The notes beneath the pieces were generated by a model that saw nothing but the letters and a program-made list of their open reading frames with translations, did not search any database and was not told the DNA's origin. The position numbers and the translations under genes are program-made. Source: Myroides sp. N17-2 (lineage in GTDB: Bacteria > Bacteroidota > Bacteroidia > Flavobacteriales > Flavobacteriaceae). From it: a stretch of 64,000 nt of DNA. The stretch is taken from NCBI RefSeq assembly GCF_002286775.1, contig NZ_NSGJ01000020.1, forward strand, positions 22,758 through 86,757. Direction: 5' to 3'. Shown here in pieces: positions 16,961 through 25,846 of the stretch (its first letter is position 1; the number at the start of each line of letters is the position of its first letter).

Positions 16961-17120
16961 AGGCAGGTCTCCTGACTTGTAACAGCTTTTATCGTCCTTC
17001 CCATTATCTTAAATCATAACAGTGGATCACTAGGATAAAAACTAGCATGTTACTTACAGTTGCGCGACAGTTCGTGATTCTCACACGATTCCCTTTTCAT
17101 ATACAACTAAGTATAACCTA
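16961..17120 (-). promoter_or_regulatory. Cobalamin riboswitch
   Basis: Minus strand, in order: AAAAGGGAATCGTGTGAGAA, the conserved ACTGTCGCGCAACTGTAAG core, CCACTG, GGGAAGG and the B12 box AAGTCAGGAGACCTGCC (ending at 16961). All hallmark blocks of the AdoCbl/cobalamin aptamer are present with normal spacing. It would bind cobalamin in the nascent RNA and shut down the downstream gene. No B12-related gene follows: next on the strand is a thioesterase 210 bp away. Confidence 0.93.
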
Positions 17121-17136
17121 TTCTCTGGAATTAAAT

Positions 17137-17192
17137 ACTGTATTATTACTCTAATACAGTGGCGAAGATAGTAATTCTTTTGATACAAGCAA
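17137..17192 (-). promoter_or_regulatory. Promoter and leader hairpin of the riboswitch transcript
   Basis: Minus strand: TTG at 17192-17190, 19-base spacer, -7-like TATCTTCG at 17170-17163, then a perfect 9-bp hairpin (ACTGTATTA arm, 17160-17137) at the predicted 5' end of the transcript just before the aptamer. The promoter looks intact, so the RNA is probably still made. Confidence 0.6.
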
Positions 17193-17204
17193 GCCTTTTT
17201 TAAC

Positions 17205-17246
17205 AAACAAAGCCACAACAACTTCACAGTATGTGTGGCTTTTTAT
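17205..17246 (-). terminator. Terminator of the 497-residue protein gene
   Basis: A 9-bp perfect stem AAAGCCACA / TGTGGCTTT (17209-17217 with 17234-17242) with a 16-base loop. The T-run is interrupted on the minus strand, so strength is uncertain. Confidence 0.6.
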
Positions 17247-17270
17247 TTTATTTAATGTGATATTACCTTG

Positions 17271-18764
17271 TTAACTTAGTTTCCTTTTAGCCCAATTTAG
17301 CACATCGATATACAGGATACTACGGATATAAAACTTATTGTCATACAGCAGTTCCATTTTATCTACAAAACCCTTTAAAACAACAACTTGCTCTTTAGAC
17401 GATGCCCCTAAAAGTCCCTCAAACAACTTCATAAAAGTGTCGTGTATCTCAGTCTTGTTCTTCATCTTTTTCATCAAGTTTCTATTGGCTTTAATAAAGT
17501 CTTCATAGTGTTGATCTTGTCCTGATTCGAACTGTGCCATTAATGATAAAATACGAGTATGAAATAGCAAATCTTCCTGTACGGTATAGTCAGTATTTGC
17601 TAAAATACGGGCTGTATAGGCTAAGGAATCTTCGTATTTTTTATACCCAAAATACAGTGACGCCACTTTAAAATAGAGAATATGAAAGTGGTGTTCATCT
17701 ATCATATTACTATATTCATTAATCCCTCGTTGTAATTGTTTTACGAAGATTGTACTTCCATTGTATGTCTGTTGTATAAATTCGATGTTCAGTTTATTGC
17801 TAAACTGTAATAAAAATGCCTGCGAATTAATATTCTCTGATTGTGGGAAGTTCTCGCTAGTCAATTGCTCTTCTAATCTATTGTTCCAATAAATATATTT
17901 GTCTACTGACTTAAATAATAGCAATATCTTAAATAGATAAGAATTCCCCTTGAGGTACCATATTGGGTGGCTTAATATCATCTTTGGGTGATCATAAAAT
18001 AACGCTACCCATAACTTAGCATATTTATAAGCATTGCGATAATCTTGTATCAAGAAACACAACCATACATGCGCTTTAAAATACCACAACTTCTCTCTAA
18101 AGTTAAGTAACTCAATATTAATATCTAATAGCTGATCACTAAACCTTGTGATTAGCTCTTGTTTTTCGTCCTCACTTTTTGCATATCCTGAAGTAAGCAT
18201 CTCATTATAAAACTTAAGCGATAAGTTAGATAACTTCGTCGCATAATAATTCTGAATAATAAGATCATTAGATTGGGCAATCAGTTCATCCGCACGCCCA
18301 GTGATACTACGTGTGATATACTGTGATTCGATAACCTTCTCTAACTCTATAATTTCTAAAGCAAGGCTCTTCTCCTCTACGTCTAATGCGATTTGTTTCG
18401 CCTTATCTAATATTTTCAACCCCTGTTTATGCAGCCCTTTTTGATATAGAATAGTAGCGAAGTCAAGTTGTTCACGGATTTGTATCCTTACATTTTTTCT
18501 ACTAGGATTCATACGCAGACTCGCTAAGATAGCCTTGTATAGATTCGCTTTTAGATTAGATAATTGCTGTTTGCTTGTGATTTTTTGTTTGAGAATATAC
18601 TGTTCGTCATACTCCTCCATTTTATCCATAGCATTAAATAACGAGATGAATTTAGCATCTGCATTGTTCTGCAATCTGTTTACATATAATGTGAATTGAC
18701 GTTTCTCTGACCTTGTCAGTGATTTTATCAATACAAATAACCAGTCTTTTCCCCAATTTGACAT
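17271..18764 (-). CDS. Conserved helical (TPR-like) protein of unknown function
   Basis: A 497-residue cytoplasmic protein without signal peptide or membrane segments. It is built almost entirely of amphipathic helices, with repeated A/G, Y and L spacing (for example LYQKGLHKQGLKILDKAKQI near residues 111-130 and VASLYFGYKKYEDSLAYTAR near 366-385) that suggests tetratricopeptide-like repeats. The N-terminal region SLTRSEKRQFTLYVNRLQ is basic. I do not recognise a named family; proteins like this occur in Flavobacteriaceae without known function. It is divergent from leuA across 146 bp, but no functional link to leucine synthesis is implied. Confidence 0.65.
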   Translation of the reverse strand: MSNWGKDWLFVLIKSLTRSEKRQFTLYVNRLQNNADAKFISLFNAMDKMEEYDEQYILKQKITSKQQLSNLKANLYKAILASLRMNPSRKNVRIQIREQLDFATILYQKGLHKQGLKILDKAKQIALDVEEKSLALEIIELEKVIESQYITRSITGRADELIAQSNDLIIQNYYATKLSNLSLKFYNEMLTSGYAKSEDEKQELITRFSDQLLDINIELLNFREKLWYFKAHVWLCFLIQDYRNAYKYAKLWVALFYDHPKMILSHPIWYLKGNSYLFKILLLFKSVDKYIYWNNRLEEQLTSENFPQSENINSQAFLLQFSNKLNIEFIQQTYNGSTIFVKQLQRGINEYSNMIDEHHFHILYFKVASLYFGYKKYEDSLAYTARILANTDYTVQEDLLFHTRILSLMAQFESGQDQHYEDFIKANRNLMKKMKNKTEIHDTFMKLFEGLLGASSKEQVVVLKGFVDKMELLYDNKFYIRSILYIDVLNWAKRKLS

Positions 18765-18910
18765 TGTAACAAAAAATACTTTAAATAATTAAAAAACAAC
18801 AACTTATAATACAAAAACCACATTTTAACATTGTAGTTTTTAACTTTTCTTTAAAGATAGTGAAAAGCTTTTATACACTTTTGTTTAAAGTTATTTAAAA
18901 CACTAAAAAT

Positions 18911-20086
18911 ATGAAAACTGAAAAAATTGAGATTTTTGACACCACATTAAGAGATGGAGAACAAGTACCTGGTTGTAAGTTAGATAAAAAACAAAAACTA
19001 GAGATTGCTTACCAACTCGATGAGCTAGGTGTTGATGTTATCGAGGCAGGCTTTCCTATTTCTAGTCCAGGTGACTTTGAAGCTGTACAAGCCATCAGTA
19101 AGATAGTAAAGAATGCTAAGATATGTGCATTAACTCGTGCCAATACTAAAGATATAGACTCAGCTGCTAGAGCATTAGAATACGCTCATAAACCTAGAAT
19201 ACATACAGGTATAGGTACTTCTGATTCGCATATTAAATACAAGTTTAACTCTACACAAGAGGAAATAATAGGTAGAGCTAGTGAAGCTGTAGCCTATGCT
19301 AAAAAATATGTGCAGGATATAGAATTCTATGCTGAAGATGCAGGAAGAACAGATAATGCGTATCTAGCTAAAGTTTGTGAAGCAGTAATACAAGCAGGAG
19401 CTACAGTTATCAATATCCCTGACACGACAGGATACTGCTTACCTACTGACTATGGTAACAAGATTAAATATCTAAAAGAACATGTCAAGGGAATAGATAA
19501 TGTAATCTTATCATGTCACTGTCACAATGATTTAGGAATGGCAACAGCCAACTCTATAGCAGGTATTATGAATGGAGCTAGGCAAATAGAGTGTACCATC
19601 AATGGTATCGGCGAGCGAGCAGGTAATACAGCACTAGAAGAAGTAGTGATGATCTTAAAACAACATCAGCGTTTAGGGTTTCACACAGATATCAATACCA
19701 CGATGTTAAATAGATTAAGTCAGTTGACCTCTAACACGATGGGAATGGTCGTGCAGCCAAATAAAGCTATTGTAGGGGCTAATGCATTTGCTCACAGTTC
19801 AGGCATTCATCAAGATGGAGTGATTAAACGCCGTGATACATATGAGATTATTGATCCTAAAGAAGTCGGTGTTGATGCTTCATCTATTATTCTTACAGCG
19901 CGAAGTGGTAGATCTGCATTAGCTTATAGATTTAAAAACATTGGATTTGATGTGACTAAAATAGAATTAGACACACTATATGAATACTTCTTAGGAGTAG
20001 CTGATACTAAAAAAGAAGTAACTGAGGTAGACTTACATGCTATTATGACTATGTACACTCAAAACCAAATGATTAAACACGCTTAA
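18911..20086 (+). CDS. leuA: 2-isopropylmalate synthase, short form
   Basis: A 391-residue enzyme that condenses acetyl-CoA with 2-oxoisovalerate, the first committed step of leucine synthesis. The TIM barrel carries [10 protein letters not shown] (residues 9-18; Arg14, Asp15 and Glu17 catalytic or metal-binding) and the metal site [15 protein letters not shown] (near 199-213), plus the GIHQDG lid region. It stops after the linker subdomain and has no C-terminal LeuA dimerisation/allosteric domain; enzymes with that domain are about 500 residues or more. First gene of leuACDB with 11 bp to leuC. Homocitrate-type synthases are similar, but the leuCDB context fixes the role. Confidence 0.9.
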   Translation: MKTEKIEIFDTTLRDGEQVPGCKLDKKQKLEIAYQLDELGVDVIEAGFPISSPGDFEAVQAISKIVKNAKICALTRANTKDIDSAARALEYAHKPRIHTGIGTSDSHIKYKFNSTQEEIIGRASEAVAYAKKYVQDIEFYAEDAGRTDNAYLAKVCEAVIQAGATVINIPDTTGYCLPTDYGNKIKYLKEHVKGIDNVILSCHCHNDLGMATANSIAGIMNGARQIECTINGIGERAGNTALEEVVMILKQHQRLGFHTDINTTMLNRLSQLTSNTMGMVVQPNKAIVGANAFAHSSGIHQDGVIKRRDTYEIIDPKEVGVDASSIILTARSGRSALAYRFKNIGFDVTKIELDTLYEYFLGVADTKKEVTEVDLHAIMTMYTQNQMIKHA

Positions 20087-20097
20087 ACCAAAAACTA

Positions 20098-21501
20098 ATG
20101 ACTCATAAACCAAAAACATTATTTGATAAAGTATGGGACGCTCACGTAATAGAGAGTATAGAGAATGGCCCAGATATATTATATATAGACAAACATCTAA
20201 TTCATGAGGTAACAAGTCCACAGGCATTTGATGAACTTAAGAAAAGAGGTATCTCTGTTTTTAGACCGCAACAAATAGTAGCTACTGTAGATCACAATGT
20301 ACCCACTCTAAATCAAGAACAACCAATAAAAGATCCGTTATCAAAACAACAAGTAGATCAATTAGCAATAAACTGTAAAGACAATAACATTACCTATTAT
20401 GATCTAGGACATGAATATCAAGGAATAGTACACATTATAGCACCTGAGCTTGGTATTACTCAACCGGGGATGAGTATGGTCTGTGGAGATAGCCATACGT
20501 CTACACATGGTGCCTTTGGTACAATTGCTTTTGGAATCGGAACAAGTCAAGTAGCCCAAGTATTCGCTAGTCAGTGTACCTTAATGAATAAGCCTAAGAC
20601 AATGCGTATCACTGTTGAAGGTCATCTAAATAGTCATGTTCAACCAAAAGATGTTATCCTATATATCATCTCTAAAGTAGGAACTGATGCAGGTACAGGG
20701 TATTTCTGTGAGTATGCAGGTAATGTATTTGAACAGATGACTATGGAAGGCAGAATGACTGTCTGTAATATGAGTATAGAGATGGGGGCACGTGGAGGAA
20801 TGATTGCTCCTGACCAAACTACATTTGATTATGTAAAAGGAAAGCCCTTTGCTCCTAAAGGAGAAGAGTGGGATAAAAAAGTAGCATATTGGAAAACATT
20901 ACCTACAGATAAAGAAGCGAAATTCGACTGTGAATATCACTTTAAAGCTGAAGATATAAAACCAATGATTACGTATGGAACTAATCCTAGTATGGGGATA
21001 AACATTGATACATTTATTCCTCTAAACAAAACAGATTCAGAAGAAAAGGCGCTTAGTTACATGGGATTATTACCTGGTCAGGCTATAGATACCATCCCTG
21101 TAAAACACGTTTTTATTGGAAGTTGTACTAATGCTAGAATAGAAGATTTTAGAGTGGCAGCATCCTATATTAAAGGAAAGAGAATATCTCAAGACATTAA
21201 TGCCTTAATAGTTCCAGGTTCACAACAAGTGGTGGCTCAAATAAAAGAAGAAGGCTTAGATGCCGTATTCCAAGAAGCGGGATTTGTGATTAGACAGCCC
21301 GGATGCTCTGCTTGCCTTGCGATGAATGAGGATAAGATTCCATCAGGAGAATTTTGTGTATCTACTTCGAACAGAAACTTCGAAGGTAGACAAGGACAAG
21401 GATCTCGTACATTATTAGCAAGCCCTCTAACAGCTGCGATAGTAGCGATAGAAGGCAAGATTACTTACTCTAAAATGAATGAATATGCAAGCGTTAACTA
21501 A
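20098..21501 (+). CDS. leuC: 3-isopropylmalate dehydratase large subunit
   Basis: A 467-residue aconitase-family subunit that, with LeuD, isomerises 2-isopropylmalate to 3-isopropylmalate. The cluster-binding cysteines are visible in [14 protein letters not shown] (near residue 346) and [11 protein letters not shown] (near 400-410). Substrate motifs [14 protein letters not shown] and [10 protein letters not shown] are complete. Length equals the E. coli enzyme. It starts 11 bp after leuA and its last codons overlap the start of leuD, which points to translational coupling. Confidence 0.95.
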   Translation: MTHKPKTLFDKVWDAHVIESIENGPDILYIDKHLIHEVTSPQAFDELKKRGISVFRPQQIVATVDHNVPTLNQEQPIKDPLSKQQVDQLAINCKDNNITYYDLGHEYQGIVHIIAPELGITQPGMSMVCGDSHTSTHGAFGTIAFGIGTSQVAQVFASQCTLMNKPKTMRITVEGHLNSHVQPKDVILYIISKVGTDAGTGYFCEYAGNVFEQMTMEGRMTVCNMSIEMGARGGMIAPDQTTFDYVKGKPFAPKGEEWDKKVAYWKTLPTDKEAKFDCEYHFKAEDIKPMITYGTNPSMGINIDTFIPLNKTDSEEKALSYMGLLPGQAIDTIPVKHVFIGSCTNARIEDFRVAASYIKGKRISQDINALIVPGSQQVVAQIKEEGLDAVFQEAGFVIRQPGCSACLAMNEDKIPSGEFCVSTSNRNFEGRQGQGSRTLLASPLTAAIVAIEGKITYSKMNEYASVN

Positions 21502-22072
21502 GATAACATCAACAGCAACTCCTCTAGCAATAGAGAACATAGATACAGATCAGATTATCCCTGCTAGATTCTTAAAGAGTATTAACAGAGAGGGCTTCGG
21601 AGATAATCTATTTAGAGATTGGCGATCTAATAATGACGGCAGTCCTAAACAAGATTTTCCACTTAACAACCCCAAGTACTCAGGTGAAATATTAATCGCG
21701 GGGAATAACTTTGGTTGTGGGAGTAGTAGAGAACACGCTGCGTGGGCGTTGTCTGATTATGGCTTTAAAGTTATCGTAAGTAGTTTCTTCGCTGATATCT
21801 TTAAAAGTAATGCATTAAATAATGGCGTATTACCCGTTATGGTCAGCAAAGAATACCTCGCTTACCTATTTAATGAAATAGAGAATAACCCAAAAACACA
21901 GATAACTGTAGATGTAGAACATCAATCTATAGTAATAAACAATAGAGAAGAACACTTTGAATTAGACCCATATAAAAAGATCTGTCTACTTAATGGGTAT
22001 GATGATATAGACTATTTAATTGCTAAAAAAGAGGCTATCGCAGCCTTTGAGTTAACCACTAATACCTACTAA
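21479..22072 (+). CDS. leuD: 3-isopropylmalate dehydratase small subunit
   Basis: A 197-residue swivelling subunit of the LeuCD isomerase. The family motifs [13 protein letters not shown] (residues 19-31) and [18 protein letters not shown] (near 74-91) are intact. The start overlaps the leuC stop by 23 bp; a second ATG at 21485 is an alternative start. It ends one base before the leuB ATG. Confidence 0.95.
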   Translation: MNMQALTKITSTATPLAIENIDTDQIIPARFLKSINREGFGDNLFRDWRSNNDGSPKQDFPLNNPKYSGEILIAGNNFGCGSSREHAAWALSDYGFKVIVSSFFADIFKSNALNNGVLPVMVSKEYLAYLFNEIENNPKTQITVDVEHQSIVINNREEHFELDPYKKICLLNGYDDIDYLIAKKEAIAAFELTTNTY

Positions 22073-22073
22073 T

Positions 22074-23192
22074 ATGATGAACAAATATGATATCGCTGTA
22101 TTACCAGGAGATGGTATAGGCCCAGAAGTAATCAACGAAACGATTAAAGTACTTAATGCAGCTGCTCAGACGTACGTCTTCCAGTTGCAATATCACGAAG
22201 CATTAGTAGGTGCAATAGCTATTGATCAAACAAATAATCCACTACCCGCAGATACCTTAGCGAAATGTAAAGCTTCTGATGCAGTCTTATTTGGTGCGAT
22301 TGGAGATCCTAAGTATGATAATGATCCTACTGCTAAAGTACGTCCTGAACAAGGGTTATTAGCGCTTAGAAAAGCCTTAGGATTATATGCTAACGTACGT
22401 CCTGTGAAGGCTTACAAGAAGTTAATCGATAAGAGTCCTTTAAAAGAGAGCATTATTCAGGGTACTGATATGGTTATTTACAGAGAGTTAATCAGTGGTA
22501 TTTACTTTGGCGAAAAGAGTACATCTGCTGATGGCAAATCAGCTACTGATATCTGTACTTATCATCAAGAGGAAATCGAAAACATTACTCGTAGAGCCTT
22601 TAAAGCAGCTACACAGAGACGTAATAAAGTTACCTTAATCGACAAAGCTAATGTGTTAGAAACGTCAAGATTATGGAGAAAAGTAGTAAAGAGGATTGCA
22701 ACTGAGTTTCCACAAGTAGAACTAGACTTTATGTTCGTAGACAATGCAGCTATGCAGTTAATACTTAATCCAAAACAGTTTGACGTCATCTTGACAGAAA
22801 ATATGTTTGGTGATATTATTTCTGACGAAGCAAGTGTAATCGGAGGTTCTATCGGTTTATTGCCATCAGCTTCTATCGGGGATGAGCATGCTTTATTTGA
22901 ACCGATCCACGGTTCTTATCCACAAGCTAAAGGCCTAGGTATTGCTAACCCTATCGCTTCTATTTTAAGTGGAGCGATGATGTTAGAGCACTTAGGAGAA
23001 CACGATGCCGCAGATGCTATTCAAGACGCTGTGATACATTGTATTAATGCAGGCGTATTGACCCCTGACTTAGATACATCTTCTAAATTCAACACTACTG
23101 ATATAGGAGATTATATCAGTAATCATGTGCGATATAGAACAGGATATAGATATCAAGATATAGTTCCTTATAACAAATCGACTATTATATAA
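22074..23192 (+). CDS. leuB: 3-isopropylmalate dehydrogenase
   Basis: A 372-residue NAD-dependent oxidative decarboxylase that makes 2-oxoisocaproate from 3-isopropylmalate. The N-terminal ALPGDGIGPEV-type loop (VLPGDGIGPEV, residues 9-19), the VRPEQGLLALRK substrate region and the metal site LTENMFGDIISDEASV are complete, as is the NAD motif EPIHGSYPQAKG. It is the last gene of leuACDB, one base after leuD, and is followed 9 bases later by a strong terminator shared with the convergent sulfatase gene. No transaminase or ilv genes are in view. Confidence 0.95.
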   Translation: MMNKYDIAVLPGDGIGPEVINETIKVLNAAAQTYVFQLQYHEALVGAIAIDQTNNPLPADTLAKCKASDAVLFGAIGDPKYDNDPTAKVRPEQGLLALRKALGLYANVRPVKAYKKLIDKSPLKESIIQGTDMVIYRELISGIYFGEKSTSADGKSATDICTYHQEEIENITRRAFKAATQRRNKVTLIDKANVLETSRLWRKVVKRIATEFPQVELDFMFVDNAAMQLILNPKQFDVILTENMFGDIISDEASVIGGSIGLLPSASIGDEHALFEPIHGSYPQAKGLGIANPIASILSGAMMLEHLGEHDAADAIQDAVIHCINAGVLTPDLDTSSKFNTTDIGDYISNHVRYRTGYRYQDIVPYNKSTII

Positions 23193-23200
23193 TCTTAAAT

Positions 23201-23236
23201 AATAAAAGCTCCTTTATATAGGAGCTTTTATTGTTT
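23201..23236. terminator. Bidirectional rho-independent terminator
   Basis: A perfect 13-bp stem AATAAAAGCTCCT (23201-23213) with 23220-23232 and a 6-base loop, between convergent leuB and the sulfatase gene. Confidence 0.9.
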
Positions 23237-23238
23237 TA

Positions 23239-25284
23239 CTAATCCTTATTCTGTTGATGGCGCTGTATATCTTGATAAATTTTAATGGTGTGCATTGTAG
23301 TGAATGTTTTCATTTTATCTAACATATACTGACCATGCTCCCCTATCTCAGGTTGCACTAATAACTTTCGTTTATTCTTTCCTGCCCAAGTATAATAGTA
23401 TACTTTATCATTTTCAATCGCTATAGCTCCTATGGAATCAGCCATAAAATTATAATCATTAATAGCAAATCTATATTTCTTCTTTTTATCAAATAAATCA
23501 TCTCCAGTATAAATATACTTTGCATTTGATAAACTCAAATTAAATATAGTTGGAAAAATATCTTTATGAGCAGCCATGATATTTGCATCAAAGAAAGCAG
23601 GTTTATACTTCTCCGGTATATAGAACAAGATAGGAACACTTCTTTTCATAAAGCCATCTTCAGGTGTATATTCAAATACTTGTCTAATATTATGATCTCC
23701 AGAAGCAACTATAATTGTATTTTCGCCATAAGGAGATTCTTTTATTGTCTTGATTAATCTTGCTAATTCTGAGGCAGCGTATTGGTGAGAATAAAAATTA
23801 GCATATGCTATATCCTCTTTTACTCTAATACTCTTCTTTACCTCTGCAGGCATTTTTATCGGTTTAGTTTTAAAACTAGTTGGAACCTCAAAAGGTGTAT
23901 GATTACTAATGGTAAGACCAAAGATAAACTTCGGTTTGCCATCCTCTTTCTTTAAAGTATTAAATATATAATCAAATAAATAACCATCATGTACTCCCCA
24001 AGCGAATTGCTCTGCATTAGGATTAAACTCAAGTATATCATTGTTCCCTTTTAAATAATCAAAATGCTGACGTTCTAGCATCTTATCAATATTTCTCCAA
24101 GACAAATTAGCTCCTGTTAAAAAATACGTATCATATCCCTTTGATTTAAATGGCAAAGCAATAGAAGTAGAAAAAGGAGTATCAAAATAAACAGATTGAG
24201 ATATAATTGTCTTAGGTGTACCTATGATAAAGTTCTCTAACGTTTGAATGGTTCCATTAAATGCTGATGTACCATTCTTAAAATAATATAGGTTAGGTAA
24301 CTCTTCTTTTAGATCTCCAATTAAATTAAACTCATCCGTATTTAGTTCAAAATAATGATTACTCATGCTTTCCATCTGAAGAAAGATCACATTAGGAGGA
24401 TTCTTCTCTAAGAACTCATTATAAGCAGTTTTAGTTGACAAATCATTATCAAAAAAAGGCGACTCACTACCTAAGTATTCCTTTTGAATATCTACTATAG
24501 ATTTATAGTTAGAACTAGCTATCTCCTTATCAATATCAGGAACTATCATATTCTCCTTTCGTTCTGAATTAGCGAACTTAAGACTATAAATAGCATTATA
24601 TCCCAAGGAATTAACAAACTCATTAGTAGATACATTAGTATGCTCACGACGAAGGGTAAACTCACCTAAGCTACCACGCATTCCAATAAAAAATAGAAGA
24701 ACAACAAGAGTTAGTAAATAGTCTTTCTTTTTAAAAGTAACTGAGATATTAGTTTCAACTAGATTCTTCTTAATAGATCGACTAAGAAAAATAAAAGATA
24801 AAACAGCAATTAGATAAACACTAACAATCTTCAAAATAGGGTAATCCGTCCAAACTGAATCTAATACAGCTGATGTGTCATCATAAAAAATTCCAAAGAA
24901 AAGTAGGTTAATATGAGATTGAAAAAACTGATAAAAGAAATAATCTATGATAATTAAAGATAAAAACAACAACAATACAATCATTAATATAATAGATATT
25001 GCAGTATAATATATTTTTAAAAACCTCAAAGAAAAACGCTGAGGAATAAACATAGAGACTAACCAAAATAATACTAATGGTAAAAAACCATAGCATATAG
25101 CAGAAATATCAAATCGTGCACCTGAAATAAGGGCTTTAACAATCCCAACCTTAACTTCATTTAATTCTTCTACATTGCCATAGCTAAATAAGAAGAAGAA
25201 TCTACTAATTAAAAAAATAAAGAAGAAAAAAACAAAGTACACACACGTTATTTTCAGCACTCTTTTATATAAACCTATGTTCAT
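23239..25284 (-). CDS. LTA synthase-like membrane sulfatase (phosphoglycerol/phosphoethanolamine transferase type)
   Basis: A 681-residue protein from the ATG at 25284; the open frame reaches a TTG farther up, but that stretch is not family-like. Five hydrophobic segments lie in residues about 10-200, then an extracytoplasmic sulfatase domain begins near FLEKNPPNVIFLQMESMSNH (residues about 290-310; metal-binding Glu in QMES). The presumed nucleophile Thr is in NGTSAFNGTIQTLENF. Downstream metal-site residues appear in VASGDHNIR. Gram-positive LtaS uses this layout to polymerise lipoteichoic acid. In a Gram-negative flavobacterium the likely job is transfer of phosphoglycerol or phosphoethanolamine to an envelope glycan or lipid; the substrate is not known. 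Confidence 0.82.
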   Translation of the reverse strand: MNIGLYKRVLKITCVYFVFFFFIFLISRFFFLFSYGNVEELNEVKVGIVKALISGARFDISAICYGFLPLVLFWLVSMFIPQRFSLRFLKIYYTAISIILMIVLLLFLSLIIIDYFFYQFFQSHINLLFFGIFYDDTSAVLDSVWTDYPILKIVSVYLIAVLSFIFLSRSIKKNLVETNISVTFKKKDYLLTLVVLLFFIGMRGSLGEFTLRREHTNVSTNEFVNSLGYNAIYSLKFANSERKENMIVPDIDKEIASSNYKSIVDIQKEYLGSESPFFDNDLSTKTAYNEFLEKNPPNVIFLQMESMSNHYFELNTDEFNLIGDLKEELPNLYYFKNGTSAFNGTIQTLENFIIGTPKTIISQSVYFDTPFSTSIALPFKSKGYDTYFLTGANLSWRNIDKMLERQHFDYLKGNNDILEFNPNAEQFAWGVHDGYLFDYIFNTLKKEDGKPKFIFGLTISNHTPFEVPTSFKTKPIKMPAEVKKSIRVKEDIAYANFYSHQYAASELARLIKTIKESPYGENTIIVASGDHNIRQVFEYTPEDGFMKRSVPILFYIPEKYKPAFFDANIMAAHKDIFPTIFNLSLSNAKYIYTGDDLFDKKKKYRFAINDYNFMADSIGAIAIENDKVYYYTWAGKNKRKLLVQPEIGEHGQYMLDKMKTFTTMHTIKIYQDIQRHQQNKD

Positions 25285-25430
25285 GAACTTAACTTTAACA
25301 CTTTTAAAACAGCAAAAATAATAAATATGATTACAAATCCTTAACAATGTCTTTATTATTTAGTAATATTGCATTTATATAGTAAGAGATCAGCAAAACA
25401 GAAAGAATAAAAATATTTTTCAAAAACGTT

Positions 25431-25461
25431 TTGTAAGAGTAAAAAGACTTTTATATATTTG
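25431..25461 (+). promoter_or_regulatory. Promoter of rpmH
   Basis: TTG at 25431-25433 (in GTTTTG), 20-base spacer, TATATTTG at 25454-25461. This is a close match to the Bacteroidota consensus, suitable for a ribosomal protein gene, and gives a leader of about 70 bases. Confidence 0.75.
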
Positions 25462-25536
25462 CACTCGGTTTTTAAGCAACAGCTAATTCAAAGAAACCAG
25501 TTAGATTAGTAAAATTAAGATTTAAAGATAAAAGCA

Positions 25537-25698
25537 ATGAGCAAAAGAACGTTTCAACCATCGAATAGAAAAAGAAGAAACAAACATGGTTTCATGGATA
25601 GAATGTCTACTCCTAACGGTAGAAAAGTATTAGCTGCTAGAAGAGCTAAAGGAAGACATAAATTGACTGTTTCTTGTGAAACAAGACATAAAAAATAA
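25537..25698 (+). CDS. rpmH: 50S ribosomal protein L34
   Basis: A 53-residue, very basic protein: it opens [19 protein letters not shown] and continues with [21 protein letters not shown], the invariant L34 pattern. It is a small component of the large ribosomal subunit near the peptide exit region. The C-terminus [12 protein letters not shown] is a few residues longer than in E. coli. Too short for usual ORF cut-offs but unmistakable. It stands alone between a strong promoter and a strong terminator; neither dnaA nor rnpA is adjacent, so this is not a classical origin region. Confidence 0.97.
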   Translation: MSKRTFQPSNRKRRNKHGFMDRMSTPNGRKVLAARRAKGRHKLTVSCETRHKK

Positions 25699-25718
25699 TG
25701 TTTGAGTCAAACATAGCT

Positions 25719-25752
25719 AAAGGTGTTACTATTATTTGTAACGCCTTTTTTT
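25719..25752 (+). terminator. Rho-independent terminator of rpmH
   Basis: Stem AAAGGTGTTAC (25719-25729) with GTAACGCCTTT (25738-25748), one G-U pair, then a T-run. A TATACTTTG string directly follows and may be part of the carB promoter. Confidence 0.88.
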
Positions 25753-25846
25753 ATACTTTGTCGTAAAGAACACCATCTATCACACACAACAACACTAAAC
25801 TTACTTCACTCACAACGAAGTATTTAACATAACAACACAGACTAAA

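Noticed and set aside
25537..25698. rpmH as evidence for a replication origin
   Set aside because: No dnaA, rnpA or DnaA-box cluster is nearby.
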